Shown here piece by piece: positions 36,810-45,057 of a stretch of DNA of 64,000 nt. The DNA lies in NCBI RefSeq assembly GCF_022271435.1, contig NZ_JAFIQY010000045.1, positions 1 to 64,000 of the forward strand. Reading direction: 5' to 3'. Within the stretch, counting starts at the first letter, position 1; every line of letters starts with the position of its first letter. A program made the position numbers and the translations under genes. This DNA is from Streptomyces monomycini. Lineage in GTDB: Bacteria; Actinomycetota; Actinomycetes; Streptomycetales; Streptomycetaceae. The notes beneath the pieces are model-generated. The model was not told the DNA's origin, ran no database searches, and was given only the letters and a program-made list of their open reading frames with translations.

Positions 36810-37349
36810 TCACGGGCCGGGGCCGGAACGGGCCGCCGCCATGATCTCGGCGACCGTGCGCGCCTTGAGTGCGGAGTAAGCGAGCAGCGTGGGGGCCCGC
36901 TCCGCTGCTTCGCGCTTCGTACGGGCGTACCGCCGGGCCACGTCCGGACGGGCCCGAAGGAAGTCCCGGAAGACCATGTTGTCCCTCCACAGACGCCCGC
37001 CGCGTTCCATGACGTGGACGTTGGCGGGGTCGGCGGAGCGTCTTCTGAGGTACTCGCGGCCGGGGACACCGGCAGTGCCGAGGTGCTCGAATCCCATCCC
37101 CCGCACGGCCTCGACGACCAGCGGGACCAGCGCGGGCGCACAGCCCACCTGCACGTCGATCACCGGCTTGGCGTCCAGCCCGGGTACGGACGTGGAACCG
37201 ATGTGCTCGACGTCGGCGGAGGCCCACGCCAGCTGCCGTGAGAGGTCACGGACGAGCGCATGCCCCAGCTGCTCCCAGGCCGGATCGTAGGCCTCGACAT
37301 GGACGGGCTCGTCGGGATCTGCCATGCCACCGGACTCGGGATCCGCCAT
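36810..37349 (-). CDS. GrpB/Dephospho-CoA-kinase-type nucleotidyltransferase-fold protein
   Basis: 179 aa of the GrpB (UPF0157) family. The hallmark EHIGSTSVPGLDAKPVIDVQV region (residues about 48-68) carries the nucleotidyltransferase-like GS...D-x-D pattern. Two possible ATG starts, 37349 and 37325, lie in a 24-bp tandem duplication, so the protein may begin MADPESGG-MADPDEP or just MADPDEP. It converges on the sdh operon. Biochemical role in bacteria is unsettled; stand-alone GrpB proteins may modify nucleotides or RNAs. Confidence 0.82.
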   Translation of the reverse strand: MADPESGGMADPDEPVHVEAYDPAWEQLGHALVRDLSRQLAWASADVEHIGSTSVPGLDAKPVIDVQVGCAPALVPLVVEAVRGMGFEHLGTAGVPGREYLRRRSADPANVHVMERGGRLWRDNMVFRDFLRARPDVARRYARTKREAAERAPTLLAYSALKARTVAEIMAAARSGPGP

Positions 37350-37354
37350 GCCAC
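37312..37354. repeat. 24-bp tandem duplication spanning the GrpB start codon
   Basis: TCGGGATCTGCCATGCCAC at 37312-37330 recurs as TCGGGATCCGCCATGCCAC at 37336-37354, one mismatch, period 24 bp. Both copies contain an in-frame ATG on the minus strand. Confidence 0.75.
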
Positions 37355-37387
37355 CAGACTAACGGCGGCGGGGCGGCCCGGCCCGGG

Positions 37388-40255
37388 TCAGAACAGGCTC
37401 AGCAGGGCGTCCGCCGGATCGGGCAGGGCGGTGTCCCCGTCCGGGAGCGGCAGTTCGAACCAGACGGTCTTGCCGCGCGGGGTCCGGCGGCTGCCCCAGC
37501 CGGCGCTGAGGAGCCCGACGAGCTGGAGGCCGCGGCCGCCCTCGTCGGTGTCGCGGGCCCTCCGGCGGCGGGGCTGGGCCAGGTCCGCGTCCCACACCTC
37601 GCACACCAGGGTCCGGTCCAGCAGCAGTCGCAGCCGGATCTCGCCGTGGCCGTGCCGCAGCGCGTTGGTGACCAGTTCGCTGACGAGCAGTTCGGTGGTG
37701 TCGACCAGGGCCTCCAGGCCCCAGTCCGTGAGCTGGTCACGGGCCAGCTCACGGGCGCGGGAGACCGAGCGGGCCTCGGGGGCCAGGTTCCAGTCACCGA
37801 CGGAGTCCTTGGGCAGGCCGTGCACGCGGGCCATCAGCAGTGCGATGTCGTCCTCGCCGTGCCGGGTGTCCAGCGCGTTCAGCACGTGGTCGCAGACGTC
37901 CTCCAGCGGACGCCCGGCCTCCGACAGGGCCGTCTGGAAGGCGCGCAGCCCCTCGTCCAGCGGGTGGTCGCGGGATTCGACCAGGCCGTCGGTGTAGAGG
38001 GCGAGCAGCGCGCCGTCCGGCAGCTCGACCTCCGTCTCCTCGAACGGCTCGCCGCCGACGCCCAGCGGCATGCCGGGCGGCACGTCCAGCAGCAGCGCGT
38101 CCTCGCCCTCCTCGACCATGACGGGCGGCAGGTGTCCGGCGTTGGCGAAGGTGCAGCGCCGGGTGACCGGGTCGTAGACGGCGTAGACGCAGGTGGCGAG
38201 GTAGACCTCGGACAGATCGGCGGTGCCCGAGCCGCAGCGCGAGGCCTCCCCCGTGGAGCCCGTCGGGGCACCGGAGGGGGGCGCGGAACGGCTGCGCGAG
38301 GCGCGCGATGCCGTACGGGCGCCGCCGCCGGTCGCTCCGAGCCCGCGCGCGATCTCGTCGAGCGCGGAGAGCACCTCGGCCGGTTCCATGTCGAGCAGCG
38401 CCAGGGTCCGGACGGCCGTCCGCAGTTCGCCCATGGCCACGGCGGCGCGCAGCCCCCGCCCCATCACGTCGCCGACGACGAGCGCGGTGCGGTGGCCGGG
38501 CAGCTCGATGACGTCGAACCAGTCGCCGCCGACCTCGGTGGCGGTGGTGCCCGGCAGATAGCGGCAGGCGATGTCCAGGCCGGCCGCCTCGGGGTCGCCC
38601 GGGGGCAGCAGGCTGCGCTGGAGGATCAGGGCGCGTTCGTGCTCCCTGCGGTACAGCCGGGCGTTGTCGATGCAGACCGCGGCGCGCGCGGCCAGGTCGA
38701 CCGCGAGGGCGGTGTCGCGCTCGCCGAACGGCTCGCTGCCCTTCGTCCGGGAGAACTGCACCAGCCCGACGACCGTGTCACGGGCGACCATCGGCACGGC
38801 GAGCGTCGAGTGCACCACGGCACCCAGCTCGGCCCGGTCCTCGTTCTCCCGGCCCGGGATGATCTGCGCCTGCGCCGTACGCAGCGCGCCGGCGCACGGG
38901 GAGTTGAACGGGTAGCGGTGGACAGCGCCGACCGCGACCGGCCCGGCCTCGCCCTCGGGCACGTCGCAGGCCATGGTGGCCAGCGGCGCGTCCGAGACGG
39001 CGCTGGAGAAGGCGACCCGGCGCAGCTCGGCGCTGCCGTCGGCCATCCCCGGCGGCGCCTCGTCACCGGCCAGCAGGCCCTGGTAGAGGTCCACGGAGGC
39101 CAGGTCGCAGAACTGCGGCACGGCCACGTCGAGCAGGGTGCGGGCGGTGGTCTCCAGGTCGAGGGAGTTGCCGATACGGGCGCCGGCCTCGTTGAGCAGC
39201 GCCAGGTTGCGGCGGGCGCTCGCGGCTTCCCGTTCGGCCCGGCGGCGGCCCGTCACGTCGGCGGCCAGCGCGGCGACCCCGATGGGGCGGCCGCTGGCGC
39301 CGTGCAGGCGGTACAGGGAGACCGACCAGCGGCGCCGGTCGGCCTCACCGGCCGGGCCGGAGGGGTAGCCCGTACCGGCGGGCGCGGAGGGGTACGCCGT
39401 GCCGGTGGCGCCGGAGGCGTACGCCGCGCCGGAGGGGGCGGCGGGCTCGGGAGCGGTGGGGGCGGGAATGGCGGCGGCGGAGGCGGGCGCGGGGACCGTA
39501 CCGACGAGCTGCATCTCGCCGACCGGCTCACCCGTCTCCAGCACCCGCCGCAGCGCCGCCTGCAACCGCTCGGCCTCGGAGCGGGGCAGGAAGTCGTGCG
39601 GCCCGCCGCCGCGGTACTTGGCCGCGGGGCCGCCGAAGACGGTCGCGAAACGCTCGTTGACGCGGCGGATCCGCAGGTCCGTGTCGAAGAGCAGGAAGCC
39701 TGTCGGAGATTGGCCGAAAACGGCTTGAGAGGCCGCGAGGTCGGTCTCGATGCCGCGCAGCGCGCGGACGTCGACGACGAGACAGACCGCGGCCCGCTCG
39801 CCGTCCGCCGTCTCGGACGGCATCACGTAGATCTCCGCGAGTCCGTCCTCCCCGGCGCCCGGCCCGCCCTCCCGGTCCGCGCCACGGGGGCGGTACGGGA
39901 CCAGCCCGGTCCACTCCCGGCCGTCCAGGATCTGCGAGACCGTGCGGTGGGCCTGTGCGTGCAGCTCGTGCGGGACGAAGGCGGTCACCGGGTCCTTGCC
40001 GACCGCGTCGGCGGCGGGAATGCCGAGCATCTCGGCGGCGCGCTCGCTCCACCGGTCGATGCGCCCGTCGGGGCCGAGGGAGAAGGACGCGACCCGGATG
40101 TAGTCGTAGATGGAGCCGGGTGGGCTGCTCTGCCATATCGGCGGGCCTTCCGGGCCGTCCGGCCCCGAGCGGCCCGACGGCCGCGCCGGACCGTCCGTAC
40201 CGCCCGGCCCGGCAGGCTGCGCGGGTCCTGCCCCGCCAGATGACTTCTCGCTCAC
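37388..40255 (-). CDS. PAS-PAS-GAF-SpoIIE phosphatase-HATPase signalling protein
   Basis: 955 aa from GTG 40255 (GGAGGGG upstream). Order: Pro/Gly-rich tail; PAS 1 (about residues 45-150); PAS 2 (about 175-330) split by an Ala/Gly/Pro/Tyr-rich insert with repeats like SAPAGTGYPSGPAG; GAF (about 360-530); SpoIIE/PP2C phosphatase (about 545-790; VGGDWFDVI and VVGDVMGRGLRAA are metal motifs, DDIALL near the end); C-terminal GHKL ATPase (VSELVTNALRHG, EGGRGLQLV). It combines sensor, anti-anti-sigma phosphatase and anti-sigma-like kinase in one chain. A second ATPase of the same type lies just upstream. Confidence 0.88.
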   Translation of the reverse strand: MSEKSSGGAGPAQPAGPGGTDGPARPSGRSGPDGPEGPPIWQSSPPGSIYDYIRVASFSLGPDGRIDRWSERAAEMLGIPAADAVGKDPVTAFVPHELHAQAHRTVSQILDGREWTGLVPYRPRGADREGGPGAGEDGLAEIYVMPSETADGERAAVCLVVDVRALRGIETDLAASQAVFGQSPTGFLLFDTDLRIRRVNERFATVFGGPAAKYRGGGPHDFLPRSEAERLQAALRRVLETGEPVGEMQLVGTVPAPASAAAIPAPTAPEPAAPSGAAYASGATGTAYPSAPAGTGYPSGPAGEADRRRWSVSLYRLHGASGRPIGVAALAADVTGRRRAEREAASARRNLALLNEAGARIGNSLDLETTARTLLDVAVPQFCDLASVDLYQGLLAGDEAPPGMADGSAELRRVAFSSAVSDAPLATMACDVPEGEAGPVAVGAVHRYPFNSPCAGALRTAQAQIIPGRENEDRAELGAVVHSTLAVPMVARDTVVGLVQFSRTKGSEPFGERDTALAVDLAARAAVCIDNARLYRREHERALILQRSLLPPGDPEAAGLDIACRYLPGTTATEVGGDWFDVIELPGHRTALVVGDVMGRGLRAAVAMGELRTAVRTLALLDMEPAEVLSALDEIARGLGATGGGARTASRASRSRSAPPSGAPTGSTGEASRCGSGTADLSEVYLATCVYAVYDPVTRRCTFANAGHLPPVMVEEGEDALLLDVPPGMPLGVGGEPFEETEVELPDGALLALYTDGLVESRDHPLDEGLRAFQTALSEAGRPLEDVCDHVLNALDTRHGEDDIALLMARVHGLPKDSVGDWNLAPEARSVSRARELARDQLTDWGLEALVDTTELLVSELVTNALRHGHGEIRLRLLLDRTLVCEVWDADLAQPRRRRARDTDEGGRGLQLVGLLSAGWGSRRTPRGKTVWFELPLPDGDTALPDPADALLSLF

Positions 40256-40416
40256 GAGCCCCGTCCCCTCCAGCTCATCGTGCCCGGACCGGACGAGCCG
40301 AGTATCCAGCACCGCGGCTGTCCGGAACACGGTCTTCACGATCACAGCACAGTCTCGATCGCAGGCCGTCCACAGAATGTCAATGAAACGGCAACGATCA
40401 GGCCGCCACCAGACTC

Positions 40417-40866
40417 CTAACCCGCCACGGACAGCTCGAACCACACTGTTTTACCTGTCCTGCCATGTCGGGTGCCCCAACACCGTGACGTGCACGCCAC
40501 CAGCTGGAGTCCCCGGCCGCCCTCGTCCTCGGCCGTCGCGGTGCGCTCCCGGGGCGGGTCGGGCACCGGGTCCGAGACCTCGACGAGCAGCCCGCCCCCG
40601 CTCTTGAGGACGATCCGTACGCCGATGGGGCCGCTCGCATAGCGCAGCGCGTTGGTCACCAGCTCGCTGACGAGCAGAACGGCCAGGTCGACGACGGTGT
40701 CCAGCCCCCAGTCCTGCAGTGTCTCGCGGACCACGGCACGGGCGGTACGGGCGGAGCCCGGCTCGGCCGGAAAGCTCCACTCGGCGAGCGGGGAGCCGGA
40801 GATCATGCCGCGTCGGGGCGCGTAGGAGGCGGATTCGGGAGCCCCTGCCGCTGCGTTGTCGCTCAC
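40417..40866 (-). CDS. anti-sigma-like GHKL ATPase
   Basis: 149 aa from GTG 40866 (GGAAGTG 6 nt upstream). N box VSELVTNALRYA and G2 box EGGRGLQLVAC, followed by the terminal WGTRHGRTGKTVWFELSVAG that closely resembles the end of the neighbouring phosphatase's ATPase domain (TPRGKTVWFELPLPDG). It lacks other domains. 161 bp separate it from the phosphatase gene, which it may regulate or compete with for the same antagonist (inference). Confidence 0.83.
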   Translation of the reverse strand: MSDNAAAGAPESASYAPRRGMISGSPLAEWSFPAEPGSARTARAVVRETLQDWGLDTVVDLAVLLVSELVTNALRYASGPIGVRIVLKSGGGLLVEVSDPVPDPPRERTATAEDEGGRGLQLVACTSRCWGTRHGRTGKTVWFELSVAG

Positions 40867-40936
40867 GCCGATCACTTCCCAGCCCGATGCGAACACCCTC
40901 CGGATGGTCCGTGGTGAGGGGGTAAACAGCACATAC

Positions 40937-40966
40937 CCGGTATCAGCGCATCAATATCGCCCTCAA
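40937..40966 (-). promoter_or_regulatory. candidate promoter of the GHKL ATPase gene
   Basis: On the minus strand TTGAGG (40966-40961), 18-nt spacer, TACCGG (40942-40937). The 5' UTR would be about 65 nt. Confidence 0.4.
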
Positions 40967-41227
40967 TGGCGCACTGTGGCACAAACGGCGTACTGAGGCA
41001 GACGGGACCGCGACGCGCGCGCCTCGTGTGCGGCGGGGCACCCCGGTGCGCCGCCGCACTGCGGCAGACCCGCACGAGGGACCCGCCCGATCCGATGATC
41101 GGCCCGTACGGGGGAACGGTGAGGTGACAAGATGACCGGTCCACCTGGGGCGGGGCGGGACGCCGGGAGCGTGCGGGGCTACGGGCGTCGGGTGCGCTTC
41201 GGGGCAGACCGGGCGCCGGGTGTATTA
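40967..41227. other. intergenic region without identified feature
   Basis: Part of the 425-bp gap between the GHKL ATPase start and the Nudix stop. The left portion holds the candidate ATPase promoter and the right end a direct repeat; between them I see nothing definite. A long plus-strand frame from 41132 has no credible protein content. Confidence 0.5.
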
Positions 41228-41312
41228 CGGAGCATCGGACTCGTAACGGGGCATACGGGGCGCCGCGCGCGGTCCCGGAGCGTCGGGCGCGTTACGGCGC
41301 GTACGGGGCGCC
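41228..41312. repeat. 37-bp direct repeat, period 48, across the Nudix stop codon
   Basis: Copy A (41276-41312) contains the last codons and stop of the Nudix gene; copy B (41228-41264) lies just downstream. They share the core GTACGGGGCGCC/ATACGGGGCGCC and differ at about six of 37 positions. The period equals 16 codons. Confidence 0.6.
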
Positions 41313-41735
41313 GGACGGATACAGAGCCCCCGACACCTCCGCGGCCCCGAGGCGGCGCATCACCTCGTCGACCGCCGGACGGTCCTGGTCCAGCCAGTCG
41401 ACCTCGCCCTCCTGCCCCGGCGCCAGCCAGCGCAGCTCGTCGTGGTCCTGGAGAGGCCTCGGTTCGCCGGACACCAGCCGGGCCGTCCACACCCGCAGGG
41501 CGAGACCGGGCCGCGGCGCCCACTCCCCCGGAATCCGGTCCAGCGGTTCGACCTCGATGCCCAGCTCCTCGCGCAGCTCGCGGACCAGCGCCTCCTCGGG
41601 CGTCTCGCCGGTCTCGACCTTGCCGCCGGGCAGCTCCCAGCGGCCGGCCAGCGCGGCCGGAGCACTGCGCCGCGCCGCCAGCAGCCTTCCCCCGTCGAGC
41701 ACCGCTCCACCCACCACCACACGCACGTCCGTCAT
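41292..41735 (-). CDS. Nudix hydrolase (MutT/CTP pyrophosphohydrolase type)
   Basis: 147 aa. Complete Nudix box at residues 38-60 (G-x5-E-x7-R-E-x2-E-E-x-G-I pattern, GKVETGETPEEALVREL then REELGI). The N-terminal MTDVRVVVGGAVL and RWELPGGK resemble 8-oxo-dGTP/5-methyl-dCTP pyrophosphohydrolases. Likely cleans oxidised or modified dNTPs. The ATG at 41735 has TAGGCT ending 7 nt upstream and no Shine-Dalgarno, so it is probably leaderless. The 3' end is duplicated. Confidence 0.88.
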   Translation of the reverse strand: MTDVRVVVGGAVLDGGRLLAARRSAPAALAGRWELPGGKVETGETPEEALVRELREELGIEVEPLDRIPGEWAPRPGLALRVWTARLVSGEPRPLQDHDELRWLAPGQEGEVDWLDQDRPAVDEVMRRLGAAEVSGALYPSGAPYAP

Positions 41736-41742
41736 GCGCGGC

Positions 41743-41748
41743 AGCCTA
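41743..41748 (-). promoter_or_regulatory. candidate -10 box of leaderless Nudix promoter
   Basis: TAGGCT, 7 nt (GCCGCGC), then ATG. Same hexamer and spacing as the S9 peptidase and DUF1707 genes. It lies in the 38-bp gap after the SPOR gene. Confidence 0.5.
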
Positions 41749-41773
41749 CGTCCCGCGCTGCCGCCCCTTCGCC

Positions 41774-41953
41774 TCAGGTGGCGGCGTGCCCCACCCGCTC
41801 CACGACGTACAGCCGCCCGTTCCTGCGGGTGTCGAGCCGGTCGGCCACCTGCTCCGCTTCCGCACGCGTGGCGTAGCGGCCGACGCGATAGCGGTTGCCG
41901 CCCTCGTCCTGGCGAATGACGAGCCAGGGCAGCACCGCGCCACTGTCGGTCAT
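41774..41953 (-). CDS. SPOR-domain-like microprotein
   Basis: 59 aa, read in a frame different from the long overlapping frames here. ATG 41953 has GGAGGGG upstream. It reads M-T-D-S-G-A-V-L-P-W-L-V-I-R-Q-D-E-G-G-N, then RYRVGRYATRAEAEQVADRL and NGRLYVVERVGH. The two beta-alpha-beta halves and aromatic/basic surface pattern match small SPOR-domain proteins conserved in Streptomyces. Such domains bind denuded peptidoglycan in secreted proteins, but this one has no signal peptide, so its role is open. It sits upstream of the Nudix gene. Confidence 0.78.
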   Translation of the reverse strand: MTDSGAVLPWLVIRQDEGGNRYRVGRYATRAEAEQVADRLDTRRNGRLYVVERVGHAAT

Positions 41954-42283
41954 CGCGCCCCTCCGTCCGCCGTCCAGCGCGCCGTCGCGCGCCCCTCCTG
42001 CACTGATGCCGAAACCGCATTCCGCATATGCCCGAGCCTACGCCCGACCTTTACGCACCGGATACGGCTTTGCACAAAGAGGTACCGAACCGGCCATCGC
42101 ACTGGGCCCGAGGGGCGCGCGGGCGGCCCTTCGAGCGCCCCGGGCGCACATACGAACGGGCGCCGCCGGTGGCTCCTGCCACCGACGGCGCCCGTCGGAT
42201 TCCGTGCGCGAGAAGGCACGGCGCCGTGCGCGGGAGGGCGTCACGCCCTGCCTGAGAGGACCGGCACCGCGCCCCCAGGGGCG
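41954..42283. other. intergenic region with terminator hairpin
   Basis: 330 bp between the SPOR gene start and the amino-acid permease stop. It contains the hairpin at 42156-42195 and a short palindrome AGGGCGTCACGCCCT near 42235-42249; otherwise no signal. Confidence 0.5.
42156..42195. terminator. amino-acid permease terminator hairpin
   Basis: Stem of 17 bp with one mismatch (ACGGGCGCCGCCGGTGG against CCACCGACGGCGCCCGT) around CTCCTG. It lies about 90 bp downstream of the permease stop on the minus strand. Confidence 0.65.
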
Positions 42284-43990
42284 TTACGCCCTGACCTTCT
42301 CCGACTTGGCGTCGGCCGCGTCACCGGCCTCGGTGCCGGCCGCGGCCCGCTCCTCGGCGGCCTCGGCCTCGGCCTCGGCCAGCGACTCCGCCTCGGCCGC
42401 GATCAGCGACGGGTTGCGCCAGGAGCTGCGTACGCCCCACATGTAGAAGAGCAGACCGATCACGGCGACCACGACGATGTCCCAGCCCGGCGGCAGATAG
42501 CCCTTGCCGCCGAACTCCTCGCCGCCCATGTACGAGACACACGCCATGACCAGCAGATACGCCACCATCCAGGCGCCCGCCTTCAGGTGCGGCTTCAGCT
42601 CGGCCCACGGCTTGCGCAGCTCGTACCAGGCCCAGACCGGCAGACCGACCGCCATGATCAGGATGACCTTGCCGGTGAGCGGCCAGCGGCCCCAGTACAG
42701 GACGAGCGAGCCGAAGACCATCGCGACCGGCGCGATGTACGGCATCGCGCGCAGCTTGACCGGCCGCTTGAGGTCGGGCGAGAGACGGCGCAGCGACATC
42801 ACCGCGACCGGGCCGGTGATGTACGAGATCACGGTGGCCACCGAGACGATCTCGGCGAGCGAGCCCCAGCCGCGGAAGACCGCGAGGAAGAGGAAGGCGA
42901 TGAACAGGTTCAGCACCAGCGCCGGACGCGGCACACCGGTCTTCTTGTCGACCCGGCCGAAGATCTTCGGCAGGTGGCCGTTCTCCTGCACGCCCTGGAT
43001 CATGCGCGAGGTGGTGGCCGCGTAGATCATGCCCGTACCCGACGGGGAGACGAACGCGTCCGCGTACAGCAGCAGCGCCAGCCAGTTCAGGCCCCAGGCG
43101 ACGGCGAGGTCGGCCAGCGGCGAGTTGTAGCCGAGGTGGGCCCAGCCGCCGACGGACTCCAGCTTGCCGCCGGGGACCGCCATCAGGAAGGCGACCTGGA
43201 GCGCGACGTAGATGACGAGCGCGATCAGGATCGAGTAGATGACGGCCTTGGGCAGCGACTTGCCCGGGTTGCGGGCCTCACCGGCCATGTTCAGCGGCGA
43301 CTGGAAGCCGTTGTAGGCCCAGACGATGCCGGAGACGGCGACGGCGGTGAAGACCGCGCTCCAGCCGTTCGGTGTGAAGCCGCCGTGGTCCTTGATGTTG
43401 CCGGTGTCGAAGTGCGCCAGCATCAGGGCGCTCGCGGTCAGGATCGGGACGACGACCTTGAAGACCGTGATCGCGGTGTTGGTCTTCGCGAAGAGCGAGA
43501 TCGCGAACCAGTTCAGGAAGAAGTAGAAGATCAGCAGGAGGCTGGCCAGCGCGACACCGCTGCCGGTCAGCTCCTTGCCGTCGTACAGCCCCTGGGTCCA
43601 CCCGAAGCTCCACGAACTCATGTACTGGACGGAGGCGGTCGCCTCCCCGGGTATGACGGAGACGATCGCGATCCAGTTGGCCCAGGCGGCGAGGTAGCCG
43701 GCGAGCGAACCGTGCGAGTACTGGCCGTAGCGGACCATGCCGCCCGCCTTGGGGAACATCGAGCCGAGCTCGGTGTAGGTGAGGGCGATCGTGAGCGCGA
43801 CGGCCGCGCCGATGACCCAGGCCAGGATGGCGGCCGGACCGGCGATGGCGGCGGCCCGCTCGGCCCCGAAGAGCCAGCCGGAACCGATGATCGACCCAAG
43901 ACCCGTGGCGGTCAGGGCAATGGTCCCGAGGGACCGTCGGTAATTCGAGTGGGAGCCCTGCTCCGCGCTCTGGGTCTGCGTCGTGCTCAA
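42284..43990 (-). CDS. APC-family amino-acid permease
   Basis: 568 aa with about 12 transmembrane helices. TTG start at 43990 (CAGGAG 10 nt upstream) gives L/M-S-T-T-Q-T-Q-S-A-E-Q; the first helix carries the APC signature GLGSIIGSGWLFGAE, where the substrate amino and carboxyl groups bind. The C-terminus is a 45-residue Ala/Glu-rich cytoplasmic tail (SLAEAEAEAAEERAAAG). Probably a proton-coupled amino-acid importer; substrate not predictable from sequence. A GntR regulator lies 314 bp upstream on the same strand and may control it. Confidence 0.88.
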   Translation of the reverse strand: MSTTQTQSAEQGSHSNYRRSLGTIALTATGLGSIIGSGWLFGAERAAAIAGPAAILAWVIGAAVALTIALTYTELGSMFPKAGGMVRYGQYSHGSLAGYLAAWANWIAIVSVIPGEATASVQYMSSWSFGWTQGLYDGKELTGSGVALASLLLIFYFFLNWFAISLFAKTNTAITVFKVVVPILTASALMLAHFDTGNIKDHGGFTPNGWSAVFTAVAVSGIVWAYNGFQSPLNMAGEARNPGKSLPKAVIYSILIALVIYVALQVAFLMAVPGGKLESVGGWAHLGYNSPLADLAVAWGLNWLALLLYADAFVSPSGTGMIYAATTSRMIQGVQENGHLPKIFGRVDKKTGVPRPALVLNLFIAFLFLAVFRGWGSLAEIVSVATVISYITGPVAVMSLRRLSPDLKRPVKLRAMPYIAPVAMVFGSLVLYWGRWPLTGKVILIMAVGLPVWAWYELRKPWAELKPHLKAGAWMVAYLLVMACVSYMGGEEFGGKGYLPPGWDIVVVAVIGLLFYMWGVRSSWRNPSLIAAEAESLAEAEAEAAEERAAAGTEAGDAADAKSEKVRA

Positions 43991-44304
43991 CGTGCTTGGT
44001 CTCCTGATCTTCCCCCGTGCCGTGCACAAACTTCGCCATCGTAAGAGCGAATTGGAAGATCGGATTCCCATGCAGGGTCAAAACGTGGCCCTGGCTGAAG
44101 GTGTGTGAGGTTTCCAACACGCCAATTGACCGCCCAAATCCCGACATACCAGGAATTAGGGGGTGGCTACTGGCGGGTTACGCATCAGTACACAACGTGC
44201 GATCTTGACTCTGGCCCCGCGAAAATCGCTCCCCAGGAACGGGTTTCAGCCACCACAGGAAAGGGAAAGGCCCGCCCTCCCCTACCCTGTCCCCCGCCTC
44301 CCCC
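43991..44304. other. intergenic region upstream of the amino-acid permease
   Basis: 314 bp between the GntR gene stop and the permease start. It is locally AT-richer (44050-44220) and must hold the permease promoter, but I could not settle on a -35/-10 pair. No terminator-like stem was obvious after the GntR gene. Confidence 0.5.
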
Positions 44305-45057
44305 TCAATGCACCGGCAAGTGATAAGCCACCCGATGGCGGTCGGCGAGCGTCACGACGTCGGCGGTCTCCACAGGGCGACCGCCCGCGAAGTACGTACG
44401 CGAGATGACCAGCACCGCATGGCCCGGCACCCCGCCCAGCGCCATGGCCTCCTCCGCCAGCCCGGGACGCGCCCCGACCTCCTCCACCACGTTGTCCACG
44501 ATCACGTCGATGGCCGCCATCCGCTCGACCACCCCGCGCCCGGCCAGCGGCCCCTCCTCGGGCAGCATCACCGGTGTACGCCCCGTGATGTCCAGCGGCT
44601 CCCAGGACGTCGAGAGCATGGCCGGCTCGCCCTCCGCCCGGAAGAGATACCGCGTGCGCATCACCCGGTCCCCCACCTGGATGCGCAACCGGGAGGCGAC
44701 GACCGGACCGGCCTCCTCCCGCTCGCTGCTGGACTCCCAGGTCCCTTTGACCCGCTCGTCGGCCTGCTCCTGCCGGAAGGGCGTGGCGCCGACGCCGGTG
44801 CGGTAGCCGGCCCGGGCGATACGGCGCGGCACGGGCTGCTCGCGGACATACGTCCCCGACCCGGAGCGCCCCTCGACCAGACCTTCGGCCATCAGGACCT
44901 TGCGCGCCTCCAGGGCGACCGTGTCGGAGACGCCGTACTCTTCGCGGATGCGGGCCTGGGAGGGGAGGCGGGTGTGCGGGGGCAGCACACCTTCGACGAT
45001 CTTCTGGCGCAGGTCGCCGGCGACGCGGAGGTACGCGGGCTGCTCACCGAAAGGCAC
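44305..45057 (-). CDS. GntR-family regulator with UTRA domain (HutC type)
   Basis: 250 aa. N-terminal winged helix (about residues 8-72; LPSQARIREEYGVSDTVALE includes the recognition helix) and a C-terminal UTRA effector domain (about 95-245). GTG start at 45057 with GGGAGGGG upstream. The effector is unknown; the neighbouring amino-acid permease suggests a nutrient signal. The start codon lies within the end of a possible 44-aa upstream ORF. Members of this subfamily include KorSA-type regulators of integrative elements, but no other element genes are here. Confidence 0.86.
   Translation of the reverse strand: MPFGEQPAYLRVAGDLRQKIVEGVLPPHTRLPSQARIREEYGVSDTVALEARKVLMAEGLVEGRSGSGTYVREQPVPRRIARAGYRTGVGATPFRQEQADERVKGTWESSSEREEAGPVVASRLRIQVGDRVMRTRYLFRAEGEPAMLSTSWEPLDITGRTPVMLPEEGPLAGRGVVERMAAIDVIVDNVVEEVGARPGLAEEAMALGGVPGHAVLVISRTYFAGGRPVETADVVTLADRHRVAYHLPVH

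Noticed and set aside
37238..40243. 1001-aa plus-strand frame antisense to the phosphatase gene
   Set aside because: No domains, low-complexity Gly/Arg; the opposite strand has five intact domains.
41132..44044. 970-aa plus-strand frame over Nudix, SPOR and permease genes
   Set aside because: Antisense shadow; the supported genes on the minus strand have start sites and motifs.
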